DNA of 56,199 nucleotides from Paenisporosarcina macmurdoensis. Lineage in GTDB: Bacteria > Bacillota > Bacilli > Bacillales_A > Planococcaceae. The position numbers and the translations under genes were made by a program. The DNA lies in assembly GCF_042658845.1 (NCBI RefSeq), contig NZ_JBHSRI010000011.1, positions 1 to 56,199 on the forward strand, written 5' to 3'. Positions within the stretch are counted from its first letter, which is position 1. Each line of letters opens with the position of its first letter. Shown here in pieces: positions 50,221 to 56,199 of this stretch. Below the pieces are notes generated by a model. That model made no database searches. It was given only the letters and a program-made list of their open reading frames with translations, and was not told the origin of the DNA.

Positions 50221-51071
50221 TGTGGGCTTGGATGAATGGAGAGTTTGTGAAAGCAGATGAGTTGCGTATCTCGCCTTTTGACCACGGGTTTTTATATGGT
50301 TTAGGCTTTTTCGAAACATTTCGTACGTATGAAGGACAACCTTTCTTACTCGAAGAACATATAGAACGTTTGCGAAAGGCGCTCGATGAATTTCGGATTG
50401 ATGTCGAATTGGATGTAGATAAACTGACGGCAATTATATGTGAATTAAATGCGCGAAGTGGTGGAGAAGACGGTTATTTTCGACTGAATGTATCTGCTGG
50501 CGTGCATGATATTGGGTTAGCACCATCTGTTTATGAAAAACCAACAGTGATTTTGTTCAGAAAAAACTTACCGCCATTGACGCGTGGGAAAGAAAAATCA
50601 GCTGTGTGGTTAAAAACTCGACGCAATACACCAGAAAGTGAACAACGCTATAAATCGCATCATTATGCAAATAATGTCCTGGCGCGCTTAGAGTTGCCAT
50701 CACTTGCCGAACAGGAAGGCTTCTTTTTAACAGGCGAAGGGCATGTAGCGGAAGGCATCACTTCCAATATTTTTTGGGTGAAAGACGGGGGTTTGTATAC
50801 TCCTGCCCTCGAAACGGGAATATTAGCTGGAATTACACGCGACTGGGTGATTTGGGAAGCACACTCACTTGGAATTAATGTGGTGGAAGGCTTATTTACT
50901 CCTGATAAGCTAGAAGCGGCTGAAGAAGTATTTGTGACAAATGCCGTACAAGAGTTGGTACCCATTCTTCAACTTGGATCAAGTCGGTTCGCCGGAAGAA
51001 ATGGAATGCTTTACACAAAGTTACACGAACTTTATGTGAAACAAGTGGAACAGACAAGCAAGGAGCGATAA
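50220..51071 (+). CDS. pabC: 4-amino-4-deoxychorismate lyase
   Basis: PLP fold-type IV enzyme that eliminates pyruvate from aminodeoxychorismate to give p-aminobenzoate. From the ATG overlapping the pabA stop it has 283 residues. Family landmarks: SPFDHGFLYGLGFFETFR (about 21-38), the PLP lysine in RYKSHHYANN (about residue 146), EGHVAEGITSNIFWV and the phosphate-binding TGILAGITR. Related to branched-chain and D-amino acid transaminases, but the context inside the pab operon fixes the role. Confidence 0.94.
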   Translation: MWAWMNGEFVKADELRISPFDHGFLYGLGFFETFRTYEGQPFLLEEHIERLRKALDEFRIDVELDVDKLTAIICELNARSGGEDGYFRLNVSAGVHDIGLAPSVYEKPTVILFRKNLPPLTRGKEKSAVWLKTRRNTPESEQRYKSHHYANNVLARLELPSLAEQEGFFLTGEGHVAEGITSNIFWVKDGGLYTPALETGILAGITRDWVIWEAHSLGINVVEGLFTPDKLEAAEEVFVTNAVQELVPILQLGSSRFAGRNGMLYTKLHELYVKQVEQTSKER

Positions 51072-51073
51072 AG

Positions 51074-51925
51074 GTGAATTTAACAAACTATACAAAAGCG
51101 TTAGAAGTGAATGGGACGGTTTTTGATTTTCATAAAGAAACTATGGTTATGGGGATATTAAATGTAACCCCTGACTCATTCTCCGATGGCGGCCGATATG
51201 ATGCGGTAGAAGCGGCAGTCATTCATGCAAAGAAAATGGTTGCTGACGGAGCGAAAATAATTGATGTCGGTGGAGAATCAACTCGACCAGGGCACGCTGC
51301 TGTCGGTCTTGAAGAAGAACTCGCGCGTGTCATTCCAGTTATACAGGCTTTATCTAGGGAACTCGATGTTGCCATATCGATTGATACATATAAAGCAGAA
51401 GTGGCGGAAGCTGCCATACTAGCTGGTGCTCATATTATTAATGATGTTTGGGGTGCTAAGCGTGAACCTGCTATAGCAGAAGTGGCAGCAAGACTCGGTG
51501 TGCCGATTTTATTGATGCATAACCGTGATAACACGGACTACACTGATTTCTGGCCGGACGTACGCAAGGATTTAGAAGAAAGTATCCAAATTGCCAAAGA
51601 CGCAGGCGTTCCAAACCATCATATTTGGCTAGATCCAGGCATTGGATTTGCTAAAACAACACAACAAAATATTTTGATGATGCAACATGTACAAGATGTT
51701 GTCGACATGGGATATCCCGTGTTGCTAGGAACATCTCGCAAGTCTACAATTGGCAAAGTCTTAAATCTGCCGGTTAATGAGCGTTTAGAAGGAACTGCAG
51801 CAACGGTTTCCTTTGGTATTATGCATGGATGTCACATGATGCGAGTTCATGACGTCAAAGAAATTGTTCGTACTGTTCGCATGATGGATGTATTGACGGG
51901 CAAACAACTATATATAGAAAGTTAA
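51074..51925 (+). CDS. folP: Dihydropteroate synthase
   Basis: Condenses p-aminobenzoate with dihydropterin pyrophosphate to dihydropteroate; target of sulfonamides. 283-residue TIM barrel with the two family signatures MGILNVTPDSFSDGG (about 26-40) and GAKIIDVGGESTRPG (about 60-74), the Asp in SIDTYKAEV, and C-terminal LLGTSRKSTIG and RVHDVKE. It starts at GTG 51074, after AAGGAGCG. In B. subtilis the gene is called sul. Confidence 0.97.
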   Translation: MNLTNYTKALEVNGTVFDFHKETMVMGILNVTPDSFSDGGRYDAVEAAVIHAKKMVADGAKIIDVGGESTRPGHAAVGLEEELARVIPVIQALSRELDVAISIDTYKAEVAEAAILAGAHIINDVWGAKREPAIAEVAARLGVPILLMHNRDNTDYTDFWPDVRKDLEESIQIAKDAGVPNHHIWLDPGIGFAKTTQQNILMMQHVQDVVDMGYPVLLGTSRKSTIGKVLNLPVNERLEGTAATVSFGIMHGCHMMRVHDVKEIVRTVRMMDVLTGKQLYIES

Positions 51926-51936
51926 GGGTGAATGAA

Positions 51937-52305
51937 ATGGATTATATTCATGTGAACGACATGGAATTTTGGGGAAATCATGGTGTATTTGCTGAAGAAA
52001 CGAAACTAGGCCAACGATTCCGCGTAACACTTTCTCTAGCTGTTGATTTACAAGAAGCTGGTCAAACGGACAATTTAGACAAAACCGTTAACTATGCCGA
52101 AGCGTTCTTCATTTGCCAAAAGATTGTTGAAGGTCAACCGGTTAAGTTAGTGGAGGCTGTGGCAGAGCGTATTGCAACAGAAATTTTAACGACTTTCAAA
52201 GATCGCGTTAAAGGCTGTAAAGTAATCGTTATTAAACCAGACCCGCCAATTCCTGGTCATTATCGATCGATATCTGTTGAAATCACGAGAGGCGATTATG
52301 TATGA
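51937..52305 (+). CDS. folB: Dihydroneopterin aldolase
   Basis: Cleaves 7,8-dihydroneopterin to 6-hydroxymethyl-dihydropterin and glycolaldehyde. From ATG 51937 it has 122 residues, in line with 120 in B. subtilis; a GTG three codons earlier overlaps the binding site AAGGGTG. Seen are EFWGNHGVFAEETKLGQRF with the conserved glutamate (about residue 21), DKTVNYAEAF, LVEAVAERIA and the catalytic lysine in the C-terminal VIVIKPDPPIPG. Coupled to folK by an ATGA overlap. Confidence 0.96.
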   Translation: MDYIHVNDMEFWGNHGVFAEETKLGQRFRVTLSLAVDLQEAGQTDNLDKTVNYAEAFFICQKIVEGQPVKLVEAVAERIATEILTTFKDRVKGCKVIVIKPDPPIPGHYRSISVEITRGDYV

Positions 52306-52820
52306 ACACCGCATATCTTTCGTTAGGTTCGAATCTCGGAAATCGTTTTGAGATGTTGCAAGATGCTATTCGAATGTTGCAGGAAAAACCCGCGGTAAAA
52401 GTAACTCGTGTTTCTTCTGTTTATGAAACCGACCCTGTAGGATACACTGAACAAGCAACGTTTTTAAATGTAGTCGTCGAAATAAAGAGTAATTTGTCCG
52501 CAGAAGAAATCCTTTTTATTTGCTTAGATACTGAGCAAACTCTAGGGAGAATTCGTGAATTCCGCTGGGGACCTAGGTGTATAGACCTTGACATTTTGCT
52601 CTATAATGACGAAAATATGGAGTCAGAGAGCTTAACAGTACCTCATCCGCGTATGCATGAGAGAGGATTCGTTCTCATTCCGTTAATTGAATTGGTACCT
52701 AATGGTATTCATCCAGTAACGGGTGTGTCTTTTAGCGAGTATGCAAAAGGACAGAAAGAAGGCGTTCACGTATGGAAAACAATCGATGGGGTCGACGCAT
52801 TCGTGCGTTCAGAAAACTAA
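52302..52820 (+). CDS. folK: 2-amino-4-hydroxy-6-hydroxymethyldihydropteridine pyrophosphokinase
   Basis: Transfers pyrophosphate from ATP to 6-hydroxymethyl-dihydropterin, giving the FolP substrate. The 172-residue enzyme has the start AYLSLGSNLGNRFEMLQDAI, the pterin-binding YETDPVGYTEQATFLNVVVE and the signature RWGPRCIDLDILLYND (about 87-102) with the two metal-binding aspartates, followed by LTVPHPRMHERGFVLIPL. Its 3' end overlaps the next gene by 49 bases in another frame. Confidence 0.96.
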   Translation: MNTAYLSLGSNLGNRFEMLQDAIRMLQEKPAVKVTRVSSVYETDPVGYTEQATFLNVVVEIKSNLSAEEILFICLDTEQTLGRIREFRWGPRCIDLDILLYNDENMESESLTVPHPRMHERGFVLIPLIELVPNGIHPVTGVSFSEYAKGQKEGVHVWKTIDGVDAFVRSEN

Positions 52821-52999
52821 AAGGGATGAAGCAACTCGACTTTGCCGGAAAGATAGGCATGTCAACATCGATTTTAGGTCAAATCGAACGTGGTACTCGA
52901 ATACCAACAATAGAACAACTAGATACTATGGCATTAGTGCTTCATATAGAGGTAAAAGAGTTAATGGGTGAAACGAATTCACAAGGAAAGGAGGGTTAA
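52772..52999 (+). CDS. yazB: Small Xre-family helix-turn-helix protein YazB
   Basis: A 75-residue Cro/C1-type DNA-binding protein of unknown target. The helix-turn-helix is KGMKQLDFAGKIGMSTSILG (about 17-36), followed by QIERGTRIPTIEQL. The N-terminus WGRRIRAFRKLKG matches the B. subtilis protein encoded at the same place. The start ATG lies inside folK, 49 bases before its end, with a weak binding site, so it depends on folK translation. It might act on the folate operon itself; this is inference. Confidence 0.9.
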   Translation: MENNRWGRRIRAFRKLKGMKQLDFAGKIGMSTSILGQIERGTRIPTIEQLDTMALVLHIEVKELMGETNSQGKEG

Positions 53000-53001
53000 C
53001 A

Positions 53002-54027
53002 ATGACAAAGATGAGTGATAAGCCATTTCAAATTGGTAAGCATGTAATGGATAACCGAGTAGTTTTAGCACCAATGGCTGGTATTTGTAACTCGGCATTC
53101 CGTTTAACGGTCAAGGAATTCGGTGCAGGTCTCGTTTATGCAGAGATGATTAGTGATAAAGGCATTGTGCAGAAAAACGAAAAGACGATGAACATGTTAT
53201 ATATTGACGACAGAGAAAACCCATTGTCATTACAAATTTTTGGTGGAGACAAAGATACACTTGTGGAAGCTGCGAAATATGTAGACCAAAACACGACAGC
53301 AGATATTATCGATATTAACATGGGATGCCCAGTATCGAAAATTATCAAATGTGAAGCGGGCGCGAAGTTATTACTAGATCCAGAAAAAATTTACGAAATG
53401 GTTGCCGCAGTTGTCGACAACGTTAAAAAACCAGTAAGTGTGAAAATGCGTACTGGATGGGATCTTGATCATTTATATGCAGTTCAAAACGCACAAGCAG
53501 TTGAACGTGCGGGCGGATCAGCGGTTGCTGTTCACGGTCGTACGCGTGTACAAATGTATGAAGGTCACGCTGACTGGGATATCATTCGCCAAGTGAAAGA
53601 GAATGTTAAGATTCCGGTTATTGGTAACGGGGATGTAGAAACGCCTCAAGATGCGAAGCGTATGTTAGAAGAAACAGGCGTGGATGCTGTCATGATCGGT
53701 CGCGCAGCTTTAGGTGACCCTTGGATGATTTACCGCACAGTTGAATACTTGGAGTCTGGTGAATTAAAACCGGAACCATCTGTTCGCGAGAAAATGGATG
53801 TATGCTTACTTCACTTCGAACGTTTAATGGCACTTAAAGGTGAACATGTTGCTGTTCGAGAAATGCGTAAACATGCATCATGGTACTTAAAAGGCATCCG
53901 TGGAAACGGTAAAGCGCGTAATTTGATTAACCAAACTGAATCTGCACTAGAACTACGCACATTCATTAACAACTTTGCGGAAGAGCAAATGGCTTTAGGT
54001 CGTGAACTAGAAACAAGCATTATGTAA
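53002..54027 (+). CDS. dusB: tRNA-dihydrouridine synthase DusB
   Basis: FMN-dependent reductase of uridines in the tRNA D-loop. 341-residue TIM-barrel protein: VLAPMAGICNSAFR (FMN site, about 23-36), the catalytic cysteine in INMGCPVSKI (about residue 105), KMRTGWD, AVHGRTRVQMYEG, and VIGNGDVETPQDA and DAVMIGRAALGDPW. The C-terminal helical tRNA-binding domain has REMRKHASWYLKG. ATG 53002 follows AAAGGAGGG, which lies at the end of yazB. Penultimate gene of the folate-lysS cluster. Confidence 0.96.
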   Translation: MTKMSDKPFQIGKHVMDNRVVLAPMAGICNSAFRLTVKEFGAGLVYAEMISDKGIVQKNEKTMNMLYIDDRENPLSLQIFGGDKDTLVEAAKYVDQNTTADIIDINMGCPVSKIIKCEAGAKLLLDPEKIYEMVAAVVDNVKKPVSVKMRTGWDLDHLYAVQNAQAVERAGGSAVAVHGRTRVQMYEGHADWDIIRQVKENVKIPVIGNGDVETPQDAKRMLEETGVDAVMIGRAALGDPWMIYRTVEYLESGELKPEPSVREKMDVCLLHFERLMALKGEHVAVREMRKHASWYLKGIRGNGKARNLINQTESALELRTFINNFAEEQMALGRELETSIM

Positions 54028-54034
54028 AACAAGG

Positions 54035-54063
54035 AGAGCTGTCACTTTCGTGATAGCTCTTTT
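54035..54063 (+). terminator. Terminator after dusB
   Basis: AGAGCTGTCAC/GTGATAGCTCT 11-bp stem followed by TTTT; it separates lysS from the folate operon. Confidence 0.85.
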
Positions 54064-54204
54064 ATATATAGAAGAAACTTTTCAGAATTATAGAAATATC
54101 TATAGATTTAACCGAAAAATGCGATAAGACGTGAAGACGATTGTGAAATTGTGTACAATAGGTTCATTATGAATGGCTAGCTACTACGAACAAATTGTAT
54201 TTTT

Positions 54205-54279
54205 CATTCGATTTTTTCTAAATCGAATGTAGTCTAATGAGTTCTACTTAGCTTTCCGTTAAATGGTTAAACGGAGCTA
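54205..54279 (+). promoter_or_regulatory. Two hairpins in the lysS leader
   Basis: CATTCGATTT/AAATCGAATG (54205-54229, perfect 10 bp) and TAGCT-tt-CCGTT/AACGG-AGCTA (54249-54279) lie between a TACAAT element (54154-54159) and the lysS binding site (54291). Neither has the T run of a terminator and the T-box sequence AGGGTGG is absent. Function unknown. Confidence 0.55.
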
Positions 54280-54305
54280 TCAAAAGAAAAGGGAGTGAAA
54301 TGAAT

Positions 54306-55802
54306 ATGTCACATTTAGATGAAACAGAAACAAATGATCAACTTTTGGTGAGACGCCAAAAGATGACTTCGATAAGTGAAAGTGGACTGGATCCATTTGG
54401 TGGGCGTTATGAACGTACACATTTGTCTACAGGAATTCATGAAGAGTTTGAGCAGTTTTCAAAAGAACAATTAGAAGAAGAACCACGTGAAGTAACGATT
54501 GCTGGAAGAATCATGACAAAGCGCGGAAAAGGGAAAGCTGGATTTGCGCATCTTCAAGACTTCGGCGGTCAAGTTCAAATTTATGTACGTAAAGATGCAA
54601 TTGGCGATGATGCTTACCATTTGTTTACTACGGCTGACTTAGGTGATATTGTCGGCGTTCGAGGGAATCTTTTCCGTACACAAGTAGGCGAGCTTTCGGT
54701 AAAAGCAATTGAATTTACCTTCCTAACAAAAGCACTACGTCCGATGCCGGAAAAATTCCACGGCTTAAAAGATGTGGAACAACGTTACCGTCAACGCTAC
54801 CTAGACTTACTTACTAGTCAAGAAAGCAAAAATACATTTATTACACGTAGCCGTATCATTCAATCGATGCGTCGTTACTTAGATGCACAAGGTTTCTTGG
54901 AAGTGGAAACACCACTTATGCACGCAATAGCGGGTGGAGCGACAGCGCGTCCGTTTATTACACATCATAACGCCTTAGACATGACGTTATATATGCGTAT
55001 TGCAATTGAGCTACACTTGAAACGATTAATCGTGGGCGGCTTAGAAAAAGTATATGAAATCGGACGCGTATTCCGAAATGAAGGAATTTCAACGAGACAC
55101 AACCCGGAATTTACAATGCTTGAGTTGTATGAAGCGTATGCAGATTACAACGACATCATGGCGTTAACTGAAAACGTAATCGCACACGTAGCACAAGATG
55201 TACTTGGAACTACGAAAGTGATGTACGGAGAAGATGAGATTGATTTATCTCCTGGTTGGAAACGTCTACACATGGCAGATGCAGTTAAAGAAACAACTGG
55301 CGTTGATTTCTGGGTAGAGATGACGAAAGAACAAGCTCACGCGTTTGCGAATGAGCACGGCGTGGATGTTAAACCTTCTATGGAAGCGGGACATGTACTA
55401 AATGAATTCTTTGAACAAAAAGTCGAAGAGTCATTAGTTCAACCTACATTCATTTATGGTCACCCGGTGGAAATCTCACCATTAGCTAAGAAAAATCCAC
55501 AAGACGGTCGTTTCACAGATCGCTTTGAGTTATTTATTGTTCGTCGTGAACACGCAAATGCTTTTACTGAATTAAACGACCCAATCGATCAACGTGAACG
55601 TTTCGAAGCTCAACTTGTCGAAAAAGAAGCAGGTAATGATGAAGCACATGAAATGGATGATGATTTTATCGAAGCTTTAGAATACGGAATGCCTCCAACT
55701 GGCGGACTAGGTATCGGTATCGATCGTTTAATTATGCTATTAACGAATTCACCATCGATTCGCGATGTGCTATTATTCCCACAAATGCGTCACCGTGACT
55801 AA
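54306..55802 (+). CDS. lysS: Lysyl-tRNA synthetase, class II
   Basis: Charges tRNA-Lys. 498 residues from ATG 54306, eight bases after GGGAGTG; the ATG two codons earlier sits too close to that site. The N-terminal OB-fold anticodon-binding domain (about 55-155: VTIAGRIMTKRGKGKAGFAH) is followed by the class II core: motif 1 around RRYLDAQGFLEVETP, motif 2 FRNEGISTRHNPEFTMLE and motif 3 GMPPTGGLGIGIDRL (about 470-484). Last protein gene before the next rRNA operon, as in B. subtilis. Confidence 0.97.
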   Translation: MSHLDETETNDQLLVRRQKMTSISESGLDPFGGRYERTHLSTGIHEEFEQFSKEQLEEEPREVTIAGRIMTKRGKGKAGFAHLQDFGGQVQIYVRKDAIGDDAYHLFTTADLGDIVGVRGNLFRTQVGELSVKAIEFTFLTKALRPMPEKFHGLKDVEQRYRQRYLDLLTSQESKNTFITRSRIIQSMRRYLDAQGFLEVETPLMHAIAGGATARPFITHHNALDMTLYMRIAIELHLKRLIVGGLEKVYEIGRVFRNEGISTRHNPEFTMLELYEAYADYNDIMALTENVIAHVAQDVLGTTKVMYGEDEIDLSPGWKRLHMADAVKETTGVDFWVEMTKEQAHAFANEHGVDVKPSMEAGHVLNEFFEQKVEESLVQPTFIYGHPVEISPLAKKNPQDGRFTDRFELFIVRREHANAFTELNDPIDQRERFEAQLVEKEAGNDEAHEMDDDFIEALEYGMPPTGGLGIGIDRLIMLLTNSPSIRDVLLFPQMRHRD

Positions 55803-55810
55803 TACAATTA

Positions 55811-55846
55811 GAAAAAGCTAGAAGCGATTCTAGCTTTTTCTTTTTT
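55811..55846 (+). terminator. Terminator after lysS
   Basis: GAAAAAGCTAGAA/TTCTAGCTTTTTC perfect 13-bp stem, GCGA loop, T run. Confidence 0.95.
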
Positions 55847-55860
55847 ATTTCATAAAAGGC

Positions 55861-55889
55861 TTGCCTCGTCCAATAGATGGTGGTATATT
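55861..55889 (+). promoter_or_regulatory. rRNA operon promoter P1
   Basis: TTGCCT (55861-55866), 17 bases, TATATT (55884-55889), 84 bases upstream of a second promoter in the same register. Confidence 0.65.
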
Positions 55890-55944
55890 AATCAAGTTGC
55901 TAATTTAAGTGCGACAAAGTGAATGAAAATAGCAAAACTTTTTG

Positions 55945-55973
55945 TTGACATGACAAACGGAATTTGTTATGAT
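55945..55973 (+). promoter_or_regulatory. rRNA operon promoter P2
   Basis: TTGACA (55945-55950), 17 bases, TATGAT (55968-55973), near consensus, with an A/T-rich upstream region. Tandem promoters about 80-90 bases apart are usual for Bacillus rRNA operons. Confidence 0.9.
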
Positions 55974-55979
55974 ATAAAA

Positions 55980-56189
55980 GTTGTCGTCGCGAGAGTGACC
56001 AACTAATGAACCTTGAAAACTGAACAGCAAAACGTCAACTAACAAGCGGAACGCACTTCGGTGCCGGAAGCACAAACGTTTTCTTACGCCGACACCTGTT
56101 GGTATTGAAAACAAACTTGAACTTAACCGTTCATTATAAACGTCAAATTTTTGACGCCAGCAACAAAGTCGAGCTAATCGACTCACCTA
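55980..56189 (+). other. 16S rRNA precursor leader
   Basis: About 210 bases between P2 and 16S. It contains the conserved Bacillales leader element CCTTGAAAACTGAACA (56013-56028), which is the boxA-like antitermination/processing segment, and a small hairpin AGTCGA/TCGACT (56167-56183) just before the 16S start. No ORF of interest. Confidence 0.8.
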
Positions 56190-56199
56190 TTATGGAGAG
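56190..56199 (+). rRNA. rrs: 16S ribosomal RNA, first ~10 bases only
   Basis: TTATGGAGAG matches the start of Bacillales 16S rRNA, which continues GTTTGATCCTGG outside the window. The rRNA promoters and leader directly upstream support the call. Confidence 0.85.

Noticed and set aside
1..56199. Defence island, prophage, secretion system or biosynthetic cluster
   Set aside because: All sizeable coding regions are recognised housekeeping or sporulation genes in conserved order; no integrase, transposase, toxin-antitoxin or cas gene was seen.

Overview
The window is a core-chromosome segment of an AT-rich, endospore-forming member of the Bacillales. Gene content, protein sequences and order match the well-known stretch of the Bacillus subtilis chromosome from yaaO-tmk to lysS. 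Low GC, the style of the 5S rRNA and the protein variants suggest a Planococcaceae-like relative (Sporosarcina / Paenisporosarcina / Psychrobacillus type). That lineage call is inference from memory, not from a search. The segment lies between two co-directional rRNA operons: it opens inside a 5S rRNA gene and closes on about the first ten bases of a 16S rRNA gene. Nearly everything is on the + strand; only abrB and two tRNA genes are on the - strand.

Layout. 1-860: 5S rRNA end, its terminator, a 21-bp tandem repeat and a decayed second 5S tail. 859-7.7 kb: ornithine/lysine/arginine decarboxylase, tmk, darA, holB, ricT, yabA, trmN6, yazA, rsmI. 7.7-14.3 kb: convergent abrB, then metS, tatD, yabE, rnmV, ksgA. 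14.4-18.0 kb: veg, sspF, a 42-bp tandem repeat, ispE, purR, ridA, spoVG. 18.0-21.4 kb: a possible remnant of a sugar ABC permease and an RND exporter, both foreign to the usual order. 21.5-35.5 kb: glmU, prs, ctc, pth, fin, mfd, spoVT, yabM, yabN, rqcP, yabP, yabQ, divIC, yabR. 35.5-37.1 kb: repeat-rich gap, a DinB-like gene, and tRNA-Glu and tRNA-Met on the - strand. 37.3-46.6 kb: spoIIE, tilS, hpt, ftsH, coaX, hslO, yacD. 46.6-47.2 kb: cluster of palindromic repeats. 47.2-55.8 kb: cysK, the folate cluster pabB-pabA-pabC-folP-folB-folK, yazB, dusB, lysS. 55.85-56.2 kb: tandem rRNA promoters and leader.

The genes cover DNA replication (tmk, holB, yabA), rRNA and tRNA maturation (rsmI, rnmV, ksgA, trmN6, tilS, dusB), translation and its quality control (metS, lysS, pth, rqcP, ctc), the PRPP/purine/UDP-GlcNAc/isoprenoid precursors (prs, purR, hpt, glmU, ispE), folate and cysteine synthesis, and proteostasis (ftsH, hslO, yacD). 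They also include a large set of sporulation and transition-state functions (abrB, ricT, veg, sspF, spoVG, fin, spoVT, yabP, yabQ, spoIIE). Several sporulation promoters can be read directly: Spo0A-like boxes at abrB and spoIIE, a 21-bp-spaced sigma-A promoter at spoIIE, a sigma-H-like promoter at spoVG, a sigma-B-like promoter at ctc and sigma-G-like promoters at spoVT and sspF.

I did not find a new multi-gene defence, secretion or biosynthetic system; coding content is ordinary housekeeping. The unexplained material is in the intergenic DNA: two unrelated 21-bp-period arrays, a 42-bp array open on both strands, a dispersed ~115-bp palindromic element in at least five copies, a GC-rich ~128-bp element, and structured leaders in front of lysS and possibly cysK.
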